DNA of 64,000 bases from Chryseobacterium sp. (GTDB taxonomy: Bacteria > Bacteroidota > Bacteroidia > Flavobacteriales > Weeksellaceae): positions 1-64,000 of the forward strand of contig JAITMC010000040.1 of assembly GCA_031277615.1 (NCBI GenBank), given 5' to 3'. Every line of letters begins with the position of its first letter. Positions within the stretch are counted from its first letter, which is position 1. Made by a program: the position numbers and the translations under genes. The notes under the pieces are model-generated. The model did no database searches, had not been told where the DNA came from, and worked only from the letters and a program-made list of their open reading frames with translations. This document shows, in pieces, positions 7,486-16,764 of the stretch.

Positions 7486-8760
7486 TTATTCAATAAACTC
7501 CAGATCTTTATCATGGGTTTCTGAGATCGTCAGCGCAGAATAAAAAGCCAGCCCGAAAACCACTACTCCTACCAAAGCTGCACTCATAATGACGGAGAAA
7601 TTCCCTTTTAAAAGATCGAAAGCGAAGATCATTACCGGAACCAGTCCTCTTACCATATTGGGAACCGTAGTGGTAGCCGTATTTCTGATATTGGTTCCGA
7701 ACTGTTCTGCTGCCAGCGTAACAAACATTGCCCAATAGCCGGTACCCAATCCCAGCCATACGCAGAACATATAATATCTGGTTTCTGTATTGGTATTTCC
7801 GAAGAGCATGATGCCTACTCCAACCAATGTGAAAAGCAGCATATAGAATATCGCCATTTTACGGGATTTTAAGGCATGAGAAATAAAGCCGCTCAATAAA
7901 TCTCCCACAGAAATCCCTACATAGGCCCACATAATGGCTTTTCCGGGATTAAGGTCCTTAATTCCCAGTTCGGGAGCAAACTGGTTGGCCAGAACAGCCA
8001 GAATACCGATACAGAACCAGGTAGGAAGGCCTACAGCAATGCATTTCAGATATCTTATCAACCGGTCTTTATGGGTGAAAAAGGAAAGAAAATTTCCTTT
8101 GGAGACATTTTTATGTTCGATGTTTTTATAAATCCCCGATTCTGAAACGCTTATCCTCAGCAATAGCAGCAGTATTCCCATCACTCCGCCGATAATATAG
8201 GAAATATTCCATCCGCCGGCTAATTCCACCGTTAACTGGGCCACCACTGCCCCCATCAACCCGAATCCGGCCACAACCGAGGTACCGATCGCCCTGAGAT
8301 TCTTCGGCAGGCTTTCAGAAACGAGGGTAATTCCGGCTCCAAGCTCTCCGGCCAGCCCAACCCCTGCAATAAATCTTAAGCCGGCATATTGGTACACCAA
8401 ATGTTCTTTTGGAAAATAAGGCAGGAAGCCACAGGCAATATTCGCCAGTGAGTAGACCAGAATGGAACCGAAAAGTACGGAGAGCCGCCCTTTTTTGTCT
8501 CCGAAAATTCCCCAGAAAACGCCGCCGATCAGAAGCCCTACCATCTGGCAATTCAGAATGAATGTCCCATCGGCATCAGGATTAAGGCCTAATGCCTTTA
8601 AGCTGGGAATTCTCACAATTCCGAATAAAAGCAGGTCATAAATATCTACGAAATAGCCCAGGGCAGAAATAACAACGGGAATAGAAAAAATGTACTTCAG
8701 TTTTGAAACAGGGTCAGTTCTTGCATTTTTAAGTTTTGATAAAAATAAAAAACCTTTCAA
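7486..8760 (-). CDS. MFS transporter, sugar-porter/metabolite-H+ symporter type
   Basis: A 424-residue major facilitator with 12 predicted membrane segments. The loop 2-3 signature is GDKKGRLSVL (near residue 88), and ALGYFVDIYDLLLFGIV in helix 1 is typical of the metabolite:H+ symporter branch. Substrate unknown. The start is problematic: the only in-frame start codon is TTG at 8760, inside the rny terminator hairpin. An ATG at 8726 with an A-rich upstream is one base out of frame, and a single added base after it would give MQRTDPVSKL. So the true start, or a start-region frameshift or sequence error, is open. Confidence 0.82.
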   Translation of the reverse strand: MKGFLFLSKLKNARTDPVSKLKYIFSIPVVISALGYFVDIYDLLLFGIVRIPSLKALGLNPDADGTFILNCQMVGLLIGGVFWGIFGDKKGRLSVLFGSILVYSLANIACGFLPYFPKEHLVYQYAGLRFIAGVGLAGELGAGITLVSESLPKNLRAIGTSVVAGFGLMGAVVAQLTVELAGGWNISYIIGGVMGILLLLLRISVSESGIYKNIEHKNVSKGNFLSFFTHKDRLIRYLKCIAVGLPTWFCIGILAVLANQFAPELGIKDLNPGKAIMWAYVGISVGDLLSGFISHALKSRKMAIFYMLLFTLVGVGIMLFGNTNTETRYYMFCVWLGLGTGYWAMFVTLAAEQFGTNIRNTATTTVPNMVRGLVPVMIFAFDLLKGNFSVIMSAALVGVVVFGLAFYSALTISETHDKDLEFIE

Positions 8761-8777
8761 TTTCTTGAAAGGTTTTT
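8748..8777 (-). terminator. rny terminator
   Basis: Perfect 13-bp stem AAAAACCTTTCAA with TTGAAAGGTTTTT and a 4-base loop, about 20 bases past the rny stop codon and with a T run. It overlaps the first codons of the MFS frame. Confidence 0.8.
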
Positions 8778-8798
8778 ATTAAATATCTTGATCTGTTG

Positions 8799-10367
8799 TT
8801 ATCTTGCAATATTCACAGCTCTTGTTTCTCTGATCACGGTTACTTTTACCTGTCCCGGATAAGTAAGTTCGTTCTGGATTTTTTCTGAAATGTCATAAGA
8901 CAGCTGAGAAGCTACTTCGTCATTTACTTTTCCACTTTCTACCATCACTCTCAGTTCTCTACCTGCCTGGATGGCATAGGCGCTGGATACCCCGTCGAAG
9001 CTTAATGCCGCAGATTCAAGATCTTTCAGTCTCTGGATGTAAGATTCCAGTACCTGACGTCTTGCTCCCGGTCTTGCCCCTGAGATAGCATCGGCTACCT
9101 GGATGATTGGGGATAAAAGCGATTTCATTTCAATTTCGTCGTGGTGAGCTCCGATGGCATTAACCACTTCAGGGTTTTCACCGTATTTTTCAGCCCACTG
9201 CATTCCCAGTAAAGCGTGAGGAAGTTCAGATTCCTGTTCAGGAACTTTTCCGATATCGTGTAAAAGACCTGCTCTCTTAGCCAATTTAACGTTTAATCCC
9301 AGCTCAGCAGCCATTGTTGCTGCAATATTCGCTACTTCTCTTGAGTGTTGCAGCAGGTTCTGTCCGTAAGAAGAACGGTACTTCATTCTCCCTACAATCT
9401 TGATCAGCTCAGGGTGTAATCCGTGGATTCCCAGATCAATGATCGTTCTTTTTCCTACTTCAATAATCTCCTCTTCAATCTGTTTTCTTGTCTTTTCTAC
9501 CACTTCTTCAATCCTTGCCGGGTGTATTCTACCGTCTGTTACCAGTCTGTGAAGGGATAATCTTGCAATTTCTCTTCTTACCGGATCGAAACATGAAAGA
9601 AGGATGGCTTCAGGAGTATCATCAACGATAATTTCCACTCCTGTTACAGCTTCCAAAGCACGGATATTTCTACCTTCCCTACCGATAATTCTACCTTTTA
9701 CCTCATCAGATTCTATGTTGAAAACAGATACTGAGTTTTCGATAGCCTGCTCGGTTCCGATTCTCTGGATCGTCTGAATAACGATTTTTCTGGCTTCATT
9801 TTTAGCGTTCATCTGTGCTTCTTCCATGATGCCCTGAACGTGTGCCTGAGCTCTTGTCTTCGCTTCAGCTTTCATGGTTTCCACCAGTTCTGCTTTAGCT
9901 TCCTCAGCGGTATAGTTGGAGATCTTTTCAAGGATTTCCACCTTTTTAGCCGTAGCCGTATCCAGTTCATGCTGCTTTTTATCTAAGATTTCGTTTTTCT
10001 TAGCGTAATCAGCAATCTGTCTGTCCAGATCTTTTTCAAGCTTTCCAACTTTGCTCAGCTCGTCATTCAGCTTGTGCTCTTTGTCTTTCGTTCTTTTTTC
10101 TGTTTCCTGCATTTTCTTTTCACGGACCTGAATATCTGCATCATGCTGCGATTTCAGCTCCAGGAATTTTTCTTTTGCCTGAAGGTTTTTTTCTTTCTTT
10201 ATGGATTCAGCTTGAACGGTTGCTTTTTCTATAAGGTTTTCGGCATTTTTCTTTGCATCATCTATAATAAATTTTGCTTTGGTATTCAGCGAGCTTCTGG
10301 AGAAAAACATCCCTATTACTGCTCCTACGACTAAACAAATAACGCCGACTATAATGGCTGTTGTCAT
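8799..10367 (-). CDS. rny: ribonuclease Y
   Basis: A 522-residue membrane-anchored endoribonuclease that starts mRNA decay. Order: N-terminal transmembrane helix (residues about 3-22), a long charged coiled coil (about 25-200), a KH domain ([20 protein letters not shown]), and an HD domain with HDIGKVPEQ and the following GAHHDE. Length and architecture are standard. Downstream of zapA and the 6S-like RNA on the same strand; a strong terminator follows. Confidence 0.97.
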   Translation of the reverse strand: MTTAIIVGVICLVVGAVIGMFFSRSSLNTKAKFIIDDAKKNAENLIEKATVQAESIKKEKNLQAKEKFLELKSQHDADIQVREKKMQETEKRTKDKEHKLNDELSKVGKLEKDLDRQIADYAKKNEILDKKQHELDTATAKKVEILEKISNYTAEEAKAELVETMKAEAKTRAQAHVQGIMEEAQMNAKNEARKIVIQTIQRIGTEQAIENSVSVFNIESDEVKGRIIGREGRNIRALEAVTGVEIIVDDTPEAILLSCFDPVRREIARLSLHRLVTDGRIHPARIEEVVEKTRKQIEEEIIEVGKRTIIDLGIHGLHPELIKIVGRMKYRSSYGQNLLQHSREVANIAATMAAELGLNVKLAKRAGLLHDIGKVPEQESELPHALLGMQWAEKYGENPEVVNAIGAHHDEIEMKSLLSPIIQVADAISGARPGARRQVLESYIQRLKDLESAALSFDGVSSAYAIQAGRELRVMVESGKVNDEVASQLSYDISEKIQNELTYPGQVKVTVIRETRAVNIAR

Positions 10368-10404
10368 AATATATATTGAGTTTTAATTGTCTTCATATCT
10401 GAAT

Positions 10405-10574
10405 AAAAAAAGCCTACAACAATTCAAAGATTGAGAGTAAACTCCTAATCAACACGATTTGAACTGATTTCTGCTGTCTGTAATCCGGACAGGCCGGCAC
10501 GCCATTCAGCGGACATTTGTTCGGTAATTGTTTAGCGTTGAGTTTACCTTTAATGTGTTAGAATTATTGTAGGC
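10405..10574 (-). ncRNA. ssrS: 6S RNA (flavobacterial type)
   Basis: The roughly 170-base gap between zapA and rny folds end to end. The closing stem pairs GCCTACAACAATTC (10412-10425) with GAATTATTGTAGGC (10561-10574), and an inner stem pairs TAAACTC with GAGTTTA. A central open region contains small hairpins such as TGTC-n-GACA. On the minus strand the molecule ends in a T7 run, like an intrinsic terminator. This rod shape, and the position next to zapA, match 6S RNA, which binds RNA polymerase and mimics an open promoter. A 6S-Flavo candidate class is known in this phylum; identity with it is from memory and not tested. Confidence 0.8.
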
Positions 10575-10594
10575 AGTTCTGCGGGAAAAAAAAT

Positions 10595-10882
10595 CTATTT
10601 CCCGATTTCATTCAGCGACTGATTAATTTTGGCTAATCTTTCGTTGGTAGAATTTATATTTTTTTCGTAGTTAAGAGATACTACTTCTGCGTTGGTTCCC
10701 AGTTTAAGGGCGCACATCGCCAAAGCATCCTGTTTATCTCTTACATCGAAGTTCTGTTCAAAATCTTTAATCATATTTTCAATCTGCTTCCCTACCTTAC
10801 GCAAAGTCTCTTCCTCTGCGGCCGGTACGTTCAGCGGATACACTCTTCCTGCAATGTTTACGGTTATTCTTCTTACCTCCAT
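10595..10882 (-). CDS. zapA: cell division protein ZapA
   Basis: A 95-residue ZapA protein, which bundles FtsZ filaments at the division ring. The N-terminus has the family's RRITVNIAGRVYPLNVPAAEEETLRK, and the C-terminal half is a coiled coil for dimerisation. Its ATG shares one base with the stop codon of the upstream coiled-coil gene (TAATG), so the two are translationally coupled. The 6S-like RNA follows. Confidence 0.93.
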   Translation of the reverse strand: MEVRRITVNIAGRVYPLNVPAAEEETLRKVGKQIENMIKDFEQNFDVRDKQDALAMCALKLGTNAEVVSLNYEKNINSTNERLAKINQSLNEIGK

Positions 10883-11184
10883 TATAATCCACTGTTTTGA
10901 AGCTGTGCAATACAGAAATCTATTTCCTTCACCAGTCTGTTGATATGATTTTTCATCAGTCTGTTATGTTCCGGGTTTCCTGATATTGCTGAATAAAGTT
11001 TTATATTTTTTTGTTCTTCTGCTAATACCTGATTTTTCCTCCTCTCCTCGTCGTATTTCCTTTTCAGTTCTTCATGCTCTTTATTTAGTTCTGATAAATT
11101 TTCAGCAAGATTTTTATAATTCTTTTGTAAATTCAAAATCTTTTTCTCTAATTCTGAAAAATTGTTTTCTAAATCTTGAAGCAT
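10882..11184 (-). CDS. coiled-coil protein coupled to ZapA
   Basis: A 100-residue, highly charged, almost wholly coiled-coil protein (residues about 5-75) with no enzymatic motif. It resembles the small ZapB-like or DUF-type partner often upstream of zapA in Bacteroidota. The stop codon overlaps the zapA start by one base (TAATG), which points to a joint role in division. The assignment to ZapB itself cannot be made from sequence alone. Confidence 0.7.
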   Translation of the reverse strand: MLQDLENNFSELEKKILNLQKNYKNLAENLSELNKEHEELKRKYDEERRKNQVLAEEQKNIKLYSAISGNPEHNRLMKNHINRLVKEIDFCIAQLQNSGL

Positions 11185-11212
11185 TTCAGGTTTTGTATAT
11201 TCTAACTAATAG

Positions 11213-11220
11213 CAAAAATA
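11213..11220 (-). promoter_or_regulatory. -7 promoter box of the zapA operon
   Basis: TATTTTTG on the minus strand, 28 bases before the coiled-coil gene's ATG. Confidence 0.5.
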
Positions 11221-11277
11221 AAAAAATATTGACATTAACAAAAATAAATGTCCCTATATTTTGATCTGTTCGCAAAA

Positions 11278-11301
11278 AAGGAGACGCAAATGCATCTCCT
11301 T
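11278..11301 (-). terminator. terminator of the porT operon
   Basis: AAGGAGA pairs with TCTCCTT, with an inner GCA/TGC pair; on the minus strand a T6 run follows. It lies 25 bases past the porT stop. Confidence 0.75.
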
Positions 11302-11325
11302 CTGTATTTTTACGAGTTATTTTTT

Positions 11326-12108
11326 TTATTCGAACTTCAAAACGAACATTACAGCTCTTGTCTGAAGGGTAGACATGGCCGTTGCCCAGTAAGGAGGTGT
11401 ATTCGCATTATCTGCCACTTTTTCATTATTCATGAAGAAAGTTCCTCTGATAGCCGGTGTCAGTTTAAATTTATTAAAGTAGAACTGGATTCCCATTTCA
11501 GCAGACCACGCAAAGTTGTGGGTGGTGGATCTGAATACCTGCTGAAGGTTATCATCCTCAGCTGAAGAATTAGACTGAAGGTTCACCACATAGTTTACCC
11601 CAGCAGCAACATATGGTCTTGAATTGTACCATCTCTGGCCATGAAGTTCAAGCAATACAGGAATATCAATTAAAGTGGATTTCACTTCTCTTGTTCTGTC
11701 TTTATCAGTTAAAGGAAAAGGGGTAAATGCAGGGTTTGTACGGGTTCCGGCCGCATATTGATCATTGGATTGTGTATCAAAGAGCAATTGCCTCTGAGCA
11801 AATTGTAAGCCTGGTTCCAATCTTAAATCCAAATAATCGTTCAGTCTCCATTTGGCGATAAGTCCTGCGCCGAAACTGTAACTTTCTTTGGAGGTAACAA
11901 GATTCTTATTCCCATCCATACCGTATGTGGGGTGAAGAACGATACGGTAGTCTAGTCTGTTGCCATTCAAGTAAAAACCCCAGCTGAACTTCTGTTCGTC
12001 AAAGTCTTCCAACTTATCCATCCTGTTACGGGTTCTGAATTGTGCGTCTGCAAAAACAGCGATATTTACTGAGGCTAAAACCAGTGCTCTTAATAAAAAT
12101 TTATTCAT
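11326..12108 (-). CDS. porT: PorT/SprT, type IX secretion outer-membrane protein
   Basis: A 260-residue outer-membrane beta-barrel protein with an N-terminal signal peptide (cleavage near ADA-QF). It has alternating amphipathic strands and ends in a typical beta-strand (AVMFVLKFE). It belongs to the PorT family, required for type IX protein secretion and gliding motility in Bacteroidota. The position directly behind ubiE, with a three-base gap, is a recurrent flavobacterial arrangement. The exact molecular role in the secretion machine is not defined. The family call rests on length, barrel pattern and context. Confidence 0.8.
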   Translation of the reverse strand: MNKFLLRALVLASVNIAVFADAQFRTRNRMDKLEDFDEQKFSWGFYLNGNRLDYRIVLHPTYGMDGNKNLVTSKESYSFGAGLIAKWRLNDYLDLRLEPGLQFAQRQLLFDTQSNDQYAAGTRTNPAFTPFPLTDKDRTREVKSTLIDIPVLLELHGQRWYNSRPYVAAGVNYVVNLQSNSSAEDDNLQQVFRSTTHNFAWSAEMGIQFYFNKFKLTPAIRGTFFMNNEKVADNANTPPYWATAMSTLQTRAVMFVLKFE

Positions 12109-12111
12109 AGG

Positions 12112-12843
12112 TTACTTTGTTGCTTTATAAATTGTGGCTATACCTAAACTTAGTTTTTTATATTCTACTTTCTTAAATCCTGTATCTAAAAGAATTTGTT
12201 TCATCTTTTCCCCGAAAGGAAAAGCATTTACAGAATCCGGAAGGTACGTATATGCCCTATTATCTTTGGAAACCAGTCTGCCGATGGCAGGTAATACATT
12301 TTTAAAATAAAACATATAAAGCGGTCCTAAGAAACCCTCAACCTTTGAAAACTCCAGTATATAAACACTTTTGTTATCTTTAACTACTCTTCTTAATTCT
12401 GCCAAACCTTTGGTAAGGTTCTCAAAATTCCTCACTCCAAATGCAACGGAAACCGCATCAAATCTGTTTTCCTCGAAAGGTAAGTTCTCTGCATCTCCTT
12501 TTTGCATGGAAATTTTGCCGTCTAATTTAAGTTTTTTTATTTTAATAACGCCAACATTTAGCATTTGTTGTGATAAATCCAAACCAATTACTTTTGCACC
12601 GGTTCCTTTTTCAATGGTGATTGCCAGATCTCCCGTTCCTGTAGCCACATCCAGCACTTCCTGCGGGTTATCATTTTTCATCATTTTCACCAGCGTATTT
12701 CTCCACAAAACATCAATTTTCATAGATAAAACATGATTCAGAAGGTCATACTTCGGTGCAATATTGTCGAACATATCCTCTACCTGGCTTTTCTTTGTAG
12801 CCTCAGAATTGTAGGGCGTAACTTTGGTAATATCTTTTGTCAA
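12112..12843 (-). CDS. ubiE: demethylmenaquinone methyltransferase
   Basis: A 243-residue SAM-dependent methyltransferase of the UbiE/MenG family; in this phylum it performs the last step of menaquinone synthesis. Motifs: VEDMFDNIAPKYDLLNHVLS at the N-terminus, the SAM-binding VLDVATGTGDLAI, and FDAVSVAFGVRNFEN. Full length. Three bases separate it from porT and three from the upstream unknown gene, so the three genes form one operon. Confidence 0.95.
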   Translation of the reverse strand: MTKDITKVTPYNSEATKKSQVEDMFDNIAPKYDLLNHVLSMKIDVLWRNTLVKMMKNDNPQEVLDVATGTGDLAITIEKGTGAKVIGLDLSQQMLNVGVIKIKKLKLDGKISMQKGDAENLPFEENRFDAVSVAFGVRNFENLTKGLAELRRVVKDNKSVYILEFSKVEGFLGPLYMFYFKNVLPAIGRLVSKDNRAYTYLPDSVNAFPFGEKMKQILLDTGFKKVEYKKLSLGIATIYKATK

Positions 12844-12846
12844 AAC

Positions 12847-13416
12847 TTAAAACTTGTAATATTCTTTATAATAATTAAGGTAATCCTGCTTTCTGAAGAT
12901 TTTTGATCTGGATTCCACTTTCTGGATATTCTTGATCAGCTGATCATAATCTTCATTCACATTGTAATAAAAATCGTCCGTATACAGTTTGTTGAAGTGC
13001 TTTGCCCCTCCAAAATACTCTTTACCGTCGATAGTGGTCTTCCCCAGCACCATAAGCAGTGAATCTTTTTTAAGATTATAGCCGTAGTACTGGTCATTGA
13101 TATAATAATCCTGATGCGCAATATTGATCAGGCCCCGGATTTTATTCACTTCAAATGCAGAATCATACAGCATTTTTTTATTCTTATCGAAAACTTTGAT
13201 TGAGTTTTTTCCTTTATTCAGATCAACTTTTACAAACTGCCCTGCCGAAATGATGCCTTCGGAGCCGTTATTGATCTTAAAGTAATACGTATCGGGGGTA
13301 GGATTGTCTACTACATAATAGTTTTTCTTCGCCAAAAAAAAGAAGTAGATCCCAAAGGCAACGATAAACGCCACAGCTGCAATGAGTAAGCCTTTTAAGG
13401 ACGGGTTGTTTTTCAT
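12847..13416 (-). CDS. single-pass membrane protein of unknown function
   Basis: A 189-residue protein with one N-terminal transmembrane helix (LLIAAVAFIVAFGIYFFFLA, about 10-29) and a Tyr/Asp/Lys-rich extracytoplasmic domain. No motif recognised. First gene of the operon with ubiE and porT (three-base gap), which suggests an envelope role, but this is only context. Confidence 0.8.
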   Translation of the reverse strand: MKNNPSLKGLLIAAVAFIVAFGIYFFFLAKKNYYVVDNPTPDTYYFKINNGSEGIISAGQFVKVDLNKGKNSIKVFDKNKKMLYDSAFEVNKIRGLINIAHQDYYINDQYYGYNLKKDSLLMVLGKTTIDGKEYFGGAKHFNKLYTDDFYYNVNEDYDQLIKNIQKVESRSKIFRKQDYLNYYKEYYKF

Positions 13417-13438
13417 AGACTGTAAAGTACAATTTTTG

Positions 13439-13491
13439 CAAATTTAATAATATTTTTAATTCTCCGTTATTAATATTAATTATTAACTTTG
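13439..13491. promoter_or_regulatory. divergent promoters between the porT operon and the FabH-like gene
   Basis: TAAATTTG on the minus strand (13439-13446), 23 bases before the operon's first ATG, and TAACTTTG on the plus strand (13484-13491), 27 bases before the ATG at 13519. Both are full TAnnTTTG matches. Confidence 0.6.
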
Positions 13492-13518
13492 CATCTTTAA
13501 AAAAAATCATATAAACGA

Positions 13519-14586
13519 ATGCCGAATACGATCATTATTGGTTCCGGATCCTATATTCCTAACAGAGTTATTGGTAGAGACTATTTCATGGATTCTGAGT
13601 TCTACACGGAAGACGGGGTGAAGATTGAAAAGCCTGCAGAAGAAACTATTGCAAAGTTTGTAGAAATCACAGAAATAGAAAACAGAAGATTTATTGAGGA
13701 CGATCTTTCCAATTCACAGATTGGTTACGAAGCCGCAAAAAAGGCTCTTGAAGATGCACAAATAGACGGTGAAGAACTTGATTATATCATTTATGCAAGC
13801 AATTTTGGGGAGGTTACTCAAAACGGATATGCTGATTTTATGCCAACAATGGCTGCAAGGGTAAAAAATAAATTAGGCATCAGAAACAGAAAATGTGTTA
13901 CCTATGATATGCTTTTCGGATGCCCGGGATGGGTAGAAGCCATGATCCTTGCCAACAACCTGATCAAAGCTAAAACGGCAAAAACAATCCTGATCATCGG
14001 AGGGGAAACTTTAAGCAGGGTTACCGATCCTTACGACAGAAACAGAATGATCTTTGCTGACGGTGCCGGTGCTGTAGTGGTAAAAGCTACGGATGATGAA
14101 AACGTAGGCATCATTGCCCACAACACCATCTGCGACAACGGACCTGAGCTTAATTACCTGGCTAACGGGCCTTCCATTAACAAAGATGCTGACCAGAGCC
14201 GTATTTTCGTAAGAATGCAGGGAAGAAAAATCTATGAATACGCCCTGAAAAATGTTCCTGTAGCCATCAAAGAAACTATTGACGAAGCCGGCCTTTCTAT
14301 TGAAGACATCGATAAGATCCTGATCCACCAGGCCAATGCCAAGATGGATTATGCCATGATTGAAAGACTTCATAAGCTTTATGACGTGAAAGACTATGAT
14401 CACTCGATCTCTCCTATGACGATCCAGGATCTTGGAAACACGTCTGTTGCAACGATTCCTACCATGTATGATTTAATAATTAAAGGAAAAATGGAGGGTC
14501 AATCGTTTAAAGATAAGGGTAACATTGTGATGACTTCGGTAGGTGCCGGAATGAATATCAATGCTATCGTTTACAGATTTCCTTAA
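13519..14586 (+). CDS. FabH-like 3-oxoacyl-ACP synthase III family protein
   Basis: A 355-residue thiolase-fold condensing enzyme. The triad is visible: Cys135 in MLFGCPGW, His270 in LIHQANAKMD, and Asn307 in LGNTSVA. Slightly longer than housekeeping FabH (about 320-330), with an N-terminal insertion around residues 25-45, so it may be a secondary paralogue acting on another acyl donor rather than the fatty-acid initiation enzyme. It stands alone between its own promoter and a strong terminator. Confidence 0.9.
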   Translation: MPNTIIIGSGSYIPNRVIGRDYFMDSEFYTEDGVKIEKPAEETIAKFVEITEIENRRFIEDDLSNSQIGYEAAKKALEDAQIDGEELDYIIYASNFGEVTQNGYADFMPTMAARVKNKLGIRNRKCVTYDMLFGCPGWVEAMILANNLIKAKTAKTILIIGGETLSRVTDPYDRNRMIFADGAGAVVVKATDDENVGIIAHNTICDNGPELNYLANGPSINKDADQSRIFVRMQGRKIYEYALKNVPVAIKETIDEAGLSIEDIDKILIHQANAKMDYAMIERLHKLYDVKDYDHSISPMTIQDLGNTSVATIPTMYDLIIKGKMEGQSFKDKGNIVMTSVGAGMNINAIVYRFP

Positions 14587-14610
14587 TACTGAATTTTAAT
14601 TAAAAATATA

Positions 14611-14640
14611 AAAGCACAAAGGAAGTCTTCTTTGTGCTTT
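14611..14640 (+). terminator. terminator of the FabH-like gene
   Basis: AAAGCACAAAG pairs with CTTTGTGCTTT around an 8-base loop, followed by a run of T. It ends 14 bases before the next ATG. Confidence 0.85.
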
Positions 14641-14653
14641 TTTTATCTGATTT

Positions 14654-15856
14654 ATGAAAAATTTTTTAATTGTTGCCGCCATCTTCTTATTTTTAGAAGT
14701 ATATATTTACCAGGCAATAAGAACATTAACCGACAATTTCTGGGCCCGGCTCGGCTATTGGGTGGTATCATTAGCGGTTTACGGATTTTTCGCCTATGAA
14801 ATTTCCCATTTCCAGAAGTCAGACAGGACATCAATGAGAGCTCAGATCGCCATTTCGCTCTTTCTTATTTTTATTCTGCCTAAAATTTTCATTGTTCTGT
14901 TTTTATTCATTGATGATATTTTCAGAACCGGAAGCTATCTTGTGGGTTTAACGCAGCCGAAAGAAAACTTTTTCCCGGAAAGGAGGAAGTTCCTGAGCCT
15001 GGTAGGATTAGGCCTCGGAGGAGTGCTTTCCGCACTTTTCATCGATGGGATTACTTTTGGAAAATACAGGCATAAGGTAAGAAAAATCAAATTGAAGATC
15101 CCGGGTCTTGGTAAAAGCTTCAAAGGTTATAAAGTGATTCAGATCTCGGATGTGCACAGCGGAAGCTTTGCCGACCCCGGCAAATTACAACATGCCATCG
15201 ACCTGATCAATGAGCAGAAACCTGATCTCGTTCTCTTCACAGGAGACATGGTCAACAATGTAGCGGATGAGTTTAAACCTTTCATCCCATTGTTTTCAAA
15301 AATCAAAGCGAAAGACGGAAAATTGGCCGTATTGGGAAATCATGATTACGGTGATTATGTTACCTGGACTTCTCTGGACGCTAAAAAGAAAAACCTCGAT
15401 ACCCTTATTGATTATGAAAAACAGGCAGGATTTGATATGCTGAGAAACGAGCACCGGATCATTGAAAAAAACGGTGAGAAGCTTTATATTTTGGGAGTCG
15501 AAAACTGGGGACTGAAACCTTTTCCCCAATTCGGAAGAATTGACGACGCTTTAAAAGGAGTTCCTGAATCTGCTCCGAAAATCCTGATGAGCCATGACCC
15601 TACCCATTTTGATTACGTTGTAAAAAAACACTCTGGAAATATCCATTTAACCCTTTCAGGACACACGCACGGAATGCAATTCGGGCTTGATCTTAAAAAT
15701 GTAAAATGGTCTCCGGTACAGTACCGTTATCCGAAGTGGGCGGATTTATATGAAAGTGAAGGCAAGCTGCTGTACGTCAACAGAGGGTTCGGAGTACTGG
15801 GCTATCCGGGAAGAGTCGGAGTTTTACCCGAAATTACGCTTTTTGAACTCTCTTAA
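14654..15856 (+). CDS. membrane-anchored metallophosphoesterase
   Basis: A 400-residue protein: N-terminal membrane segments (about residues 2-150, three to four helices), then a calcineurin-like phosphoesterase domain. Metal-binding motifs occur in order: ISDVHSGS (near 163), GDMVNN, GNHDYGDY, SHDPTHF and SGHTHGMQFG. It is of the YkuE/YaeI type; these can act on phospholipid headgroups such as UDP-diacylglucosamine, but the substrate is not deducible here. Monocistronic on the plus strand. Confidence 0.9.
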   Translation: MKNFLIVAAIFLFLEVYIYQAIRTLTDNFWARLGYWVVSLAVYGFFAYEISHFQKSDRTSMRAQIAISLFLIFILPKIFIVLFLFIDDIFRTGSYLVGLTQPKENFFPERRKFLSLVGLGLGGVLSALFIDGITFGKYRHKVRKIKLKIPGLGKSFKGYKVIQISDVHSGSFADPGKLQHAIDLINEQKPDLVLFTGDMVNNVADEFKPFIPLFSKIKAKDGKLAVLGNHDYGDYVTWTSLDAKKKNLDTLIDYEKQAGFDMLRNEHRIIEKNGEKLYILGVENWGLKPFPQFGRIDDALKGVPESAPKILMSHDPTHFDYVVKKHSGNIHLTLSGHTHGMQFGLDLKNVKWSPVQYRYPKWADLYESEGKLLYVNRGFGVLGYPGRVGVLPEITLFELS

Positions 15857-15927
15857 AAAGGATCTCGCAGATTCAACTGATCAGGCAGATGATTGCGTAC
15901 ACTTTATAAAAATCTACAGAAATCTGT

Positions 15928-16680
15928 TTAAAAAATATAATCTTTCATACGGGAAGTAGCCAGTTCTTTCTCGTTGATCCAGGTAAGGAGGGCATCTAAT
16001 TTGTCCTCCATTTTTTTGCCTGAAAACAGCCTGCGGTAGAAAGGAATATCGAACCGGTACTTTTTAAAATCGGTAAACTGCCAGGAATTCAGGTAAATGA
16101 GCACGAAATCATCATTTTTCAGAGTTTCAAATACCATATTCTGATAATACTTCATCGGCAGGATCTGGAATACGAAATCATTATAAGGCAGCTGACTGTA
16201 GGGTGAAATGCTTTCCGGCACAATACTCAGTCCGTCTTCTTCTGAGATCTCCGTATCTCTTTTCAGTCTTTTGAACGGAAAAAGAATATCCGCATTATCG
16301 ATATTGGAGACATAATTAAACTCCAGCATCTTCAGATTTTCATGCGGTTCTTTGTGATCTTTCTGCCGGATTCCGCGAATCTGTTTTTCCAGAAGATCCT
16401 GAATATTTTTCTTTGCTTCTTCAATTTCCTGAAGATCAGAGTGCTTATTATAAAAAGCAATTTCATGCCCCTGGGATGAAATTGCTTTTATTAAATGCTG
16501 AAGTTTTCCGGCAATGGAAACCTCCACAAAAAAACTTGCTTTGATGTCGTGAATATCTAAAATTCTCAACAATGCTTTGGTATTGTCTTCTGTAATTTTC
16601 AGCCTTTCATCATTGGAGATCTGAGCCTCCTTTTGGGCTTCAGCTTCAATATTCAGGATGTTAAAAGTCAACAATATCAT
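15928..16680 (-). CDS. polysaccharide-deacetylase-like protein with lost active-site residues
   Basis: A 250-residue cytoplasmic NodB-homology protein. The opening MILLTFNILNIE aligns with the flavobacterial deacetylase start MILLTFDIEEFD, but the metal/catalytic Asp of TFD is Asn here (residue 7). The later H-x3-H metal motif is reduced to GHEIAFYNKHSDL (His72, His80). The fold elements (ASFFVEVSIAGKLQHLIKAI, KYRFDIPFYRRLF) remain. The active site is therefore probably inactive or altered. Its neighbours are a convergent phosphoesterase gene and tdh. Confidence 0.7.
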   Translation of the reverse strand: MILLTFNILNIEAEAQKEAQISNDERLKITEDNTKALLRILDIHDIKASFFVEVSIAGKLQHLIKAISSQGHEIAFYNKHSDLQEIEEAKKNIQDLLEKQIRGIRQKDHKEPHENLKMLEFNYVSNIDNADILFPFKRLKRDTEISEEDGLSIVPESISPYSQLPYNDFVFQILPMKYYQNMVFETLKNDDFVLIYLNSWQFTDFKKYRFDIPFYRRLFSGKKMEDKLDALLTWINEKELATSRMKDYIF

Positions 16681-16764
16681 ATCAATTAAATTTTAGATAA
16701 ATTTCACAACCAATTAAAAACCAGATGTTAAATAAATTTTCAATTAAACTTTAACTTGAAGTAA

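Noticed and set aside
14011-14403. Long antisense frame within the FabH-like gene
   Set aside because: Shadow of a well-supported gene; no start context or family pattern.
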